A stretch of 16,016 nucleotides of DNA from Bacillota bacterium. Its GTDB lineage: Bacteria; Bacillota; Clostridia; Acetivibrionales; DSM-1351. Below, one piece after another: positions 14,645 to 16,016 of the stretch (the stretch's first letter is position 1; the number at the start of each line of letters is the position of its first letter). A model generated the notes under the pieces. That model saw only the letters and a program-made list of their open reading frames with translations. It was not told the origin of the DNA and made no database searches. The translations under genes were made by a program, and so were the position numbers. The stretch lies in assembly GCA_023397905.1 (NCBI GenBank), contig JAEWSZ010000028.1:1-16016 (forward strand), read 5' to 3'.

Positions 14645-15015
14645 ATGCTGAAATACGGAGACAAAGTTGGTATTGTTGCTTGTTCCAACCCTCTTATGAA
14701 CAGAGAAGGGAATCAGCTCACAGAATTAGCAGATACCTTTATTAAGCTGGAATTGACCCCAGTATTCAGTAAGTACATCTTTGAACAGAACTCCCATTTC
14801 AATGGAACCGGCGCAGAACGAGCTGGTATTCTTAACGATTTTTATAGTGATGATAGTATAAGGGCAATTATTGATGTTTCGGGTGGAGACATAGCAAATG
14901 AACTGCTCGATTTCATCGATATATGCCTGACTTTGATGATAAGGTCTTGTTTTTTACGAAAGTAAAAGGCAATCCTGTTTGTTTTTGTCCTTGCGATGGC
15001 CATTTAAGTATTTAA
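14645..15015 (+). pseudogene. Decayed LD-carboxypeptidase (S66 / MccF family)
   Basis: The first about 92 residues (14645-14920) are a good N-terminal part of an S66 serine peptidase, which cleaves muropeptides or microcin C-type compounds. The visible blocks are LKYGDKVGIVACSNPL, FNGTGAERAGILNDFYSDDSIRAI and DVSGGDIANELLDFID. After LLDFID the frame shifts and stops at 14965. In the next frame (14920-15015) the DNA encodes a segment starting YMPDFDDKVLFF, which resembles a block found much later in intact family members, and then stops. The middle of the gene, including the nucleophile elbow with the catalytic serine, is missing, as is most of the C-terminal region with the Glu/His pair. A full gene would need about 300-350 codons. 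I interpret this as an internal deletion plus frame loss. A start and a ribosome binding site remain, so a short peptide may still be made. Confidence 0.75.
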
Positions 15016-15071
15016 GTATTCTGGAAACAAACCGATATTCAATTTAGAAGAAAACGTAAAGGATGAATAGA

Positions 15072-15632
15072 ATGAACGAGAATATGGAAAAAGTATTTAG
15101 CGATTTTAAGCTATCCCAAAAAGTATCAAAAGCTATAGTTAACAAGTATAAAGACAACGTAGGAGAAGATGTAGTAGAAATATGGGAAAAGTATGGGTTT
15201 GGAAGTACGTTTGGCGGATATTTAAAAATAATAAATCCGGATGATATGCAGGAATTGTTAGAAGAAACATACATAATGCCATTTGACGATATCCCCGTTT
15301 TTGTAACCGGAATGGGGGATATTATAGTATGTAATAGTAGAGGAACTTTTTCAATATTAGATTATAGACATCAACGGATAAAAGTTCTCTGGACTCAAAA
15401 GAAGATAATGTGGGATTTCTTTTTCAATAATTATTATCGGGATAAATATTGGCTGTGGAATCCATATTTTGAAGCGGCGGAAAAGTACGGAGAGCCCGAG
15501 CATGATGAATGTTTTGGATATGAACCATTATTAAGCTTAGGTGGAAAAGAGAGCATTGATAATTTGAGAAAAGTTAAATATGAAGTTCATATCAGTCTTT
15601 TAGCTACAACACAGGGAGTCTTGTCTTGTTAA
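15072..15632 (+). CDS. GAD-like / Tdi1-type (DUF1851) immunity-like protein
   Basis: This 186-residue soluble protein has the two-part layout of the GAD-like plus T6SS immunity protein Tdi1 C-terminal family. Residues about 10-105 carry the GAD-like part, with YGFGSTFGGYLKIINPDD and the IPVFVTGMGDIIVCN strands. About 120-180 carry the C-terminal part, with FGYEPLLSLGGKESIDNLRKVK. In characterised systems such proteins neutralise a cognate toxin. The start at 15072 was chosen because AAAGG at 15058-15062 has proper spacing; ATG 15063 is too close to it. No toxin gene lies beside it, so it is an orphan immunity or domesticated copy in this window. It has its own terminator and lies between a pseudogene and an insertion sequence. 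The immunity role is inferred from family resemblance. Confidence 0.78.
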   Translation: MNENMEKVFSDFKLSQKVSKAIVNKYKDNVGEDVVEIWEKYGFGSTFGGYLKIINPDDMQELLEETYIMPFDDIPVFVTGMGDIIVCNSRGTFSILDYRHQRIKVLWTQKKIMWDFFFNNYYRDKYWLWNPYFEAAEKYGEPEHDECFGYEPLLSLGGKESIDNLRKVKYEVHISLLATTQGVLSC

Positions 15633-15938
15633 CAGCCCTTAAAAACAAAAATCTTTTTTCCACTATTGTCACAAAGAACCCACCATCAATTGATAAAACT
15701 CAGTTGATGGCGGGTTTGTTATATAGTAAGATTTGGTGTGTAGAGTATTTATATAATAGGCAAAATGAGTTCTTGAATACTCCAACCTACAGATACTTGA
15801 GGTAAAGGCAGATGACACCGGTCATAAAGCCAAGCTATCGGCTTCCAGCCGACGTTAAGTGAAAATGTAAATTCGTGATATTCTGAAAGGGGGATGCGGA
15901 CATAATCCTGGACCAAGTATAAACATAGGAGGAAGAAA
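15633..15938 (+). other. Intergenic region: terminator and probable left end of an insertion sequence
   Basis: No gene is supported on the plus strand. The first part holds the terminator at 15676-15717. From about 15750 to 15938 lies DNA that I think is the non-coding left end of the transposable element whose transposase starts at 15939. I could not define its terminal repeat, because the right end lies outside the window. Confidence 0.45.
15676..15717 (+). terminator. Intrinsic terminator of the immunity-like gene
   Basis: AACCC-A-CCATCAA (15677-15689) pairs with TTGATGG-C-GGGTT (15704-15716), 12 pairs with one internal mismatch. The loop is 14 bases and a TTTGTTAT tract follows. Confidence 0.8.
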
Positions 15939-16016
15939 ATGTATTCATACCCAGACCGCATCCGTGCCATTAAGTTCTATATGAAGTGTGGATTTAACGC
16001 TGCTTATACTGTCAGG
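15939..16016 (+). mobile_element. IS3-family transposase (OrfA-type N terminus), cut by the right window edge
   Basis: Only the first 26 codons are visible. They begin MYSYPDRIRAIKFYMKCGF and match the start of the helix-turn-helix protein of clostridial IS3-type elements, which bind the element ends and act with the DDE catalytic part. A perfect AGGAGG at 15927-15932 lies 6 bases before the ATG. The catalytic region and the right inverted repeat are outside the window, so the group within IS3 and completeness cannot be judged. Confidence 0.7.

Noticed and set aside
15749..15970. Minus-strand reading frame of 73 codons at the right end
   Set aside because: It overlaps the start of the transposase on the other strand, has no good ribosome binding site, and resembles translated IS-end DNA rather than a gene.

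Overview
The window looks like chromosomal DNA of an anaerobic, low-to-middle-GC Firmicute, most likely a member of the Clostridia. The reasons are a dehydratase-type glycyl radical enzyme (an oxygen-sensitive chemistry), strong AGGAGG-type ribosome binding sites, near-consensus TTGnnn-N17-TAnnnT promoters, a tRNA gene with an encoded CCA end, and close family resemblance of most proteins to clostridial ones. No finer placement is possible from the sequence alone.

Left region (1-7880): a compact, same-strand catabolic cluster. It begins with the C-terminal part of a LarA-like (nickel-pincer lactate racemase superfamily) isomerase that runs off the left edge. Next come a glycyl radical enzyme of the GCVE (dehydratase/lyase) type, a zinc-type medium-chain dehydrogenase, a class I phosphomannose isomerase-like protein, a PdxA2-type 4-phospho-acid-sugar dehydrogenase and a DUF1537 acid-sugar kinase. 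A 17-pair hairpin followed by a T run closes it. The last two enzymes form the known kinase plus oxidative decarboxylase pair that turns four-carbon acid sugars (threonate/erythronate type) into dihydroxyacetone phosphate. The first four would plausibly supply or rearrange the substrate. This combination of LarA-like isomerase, glycyl radical enzyme, dehydrogenase, PMI-like protein, PdxA2 and DUF1537 kinase is the best candidate here for an undescribed pathway. No radical-SAM activase, transporter or regulator of the cluster is visible in the window.

Middle region (7880-10140): single genes with their own signals. A PlsC-like acyltransferase has a TAGACA-N17-TATAAT promoter. A tRNA-Pro(CGG) has a good promoter and a strong terminator. 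A RimJ/RimL-type GNAT acetyltransferase has a nested dyad in its leader. A hairpin that can work in both directions separates this gene from the convergent WD40 gene.

Right region (10138-16016): accessory-looking DNA with visibly more AT. A 798-residue WD40-repeat protein is on the minus strand. Its leader holds overlapping, mutually exclusive stem-loops and a 14-nt direct repeat. An aldo/keto reductase and a Crp/Fnr-family regulator form a two-gene operon running the other way. Then come a decayed LD-carboxypeptidase (S66/MccF family) pseudogene, an orphan GAD-like/Tdi1-type immunity protein with its own terminator, and the start of an IS3-type transposase cut by the right edge. This end of the window has been shaped by mobile elements and gene decay.
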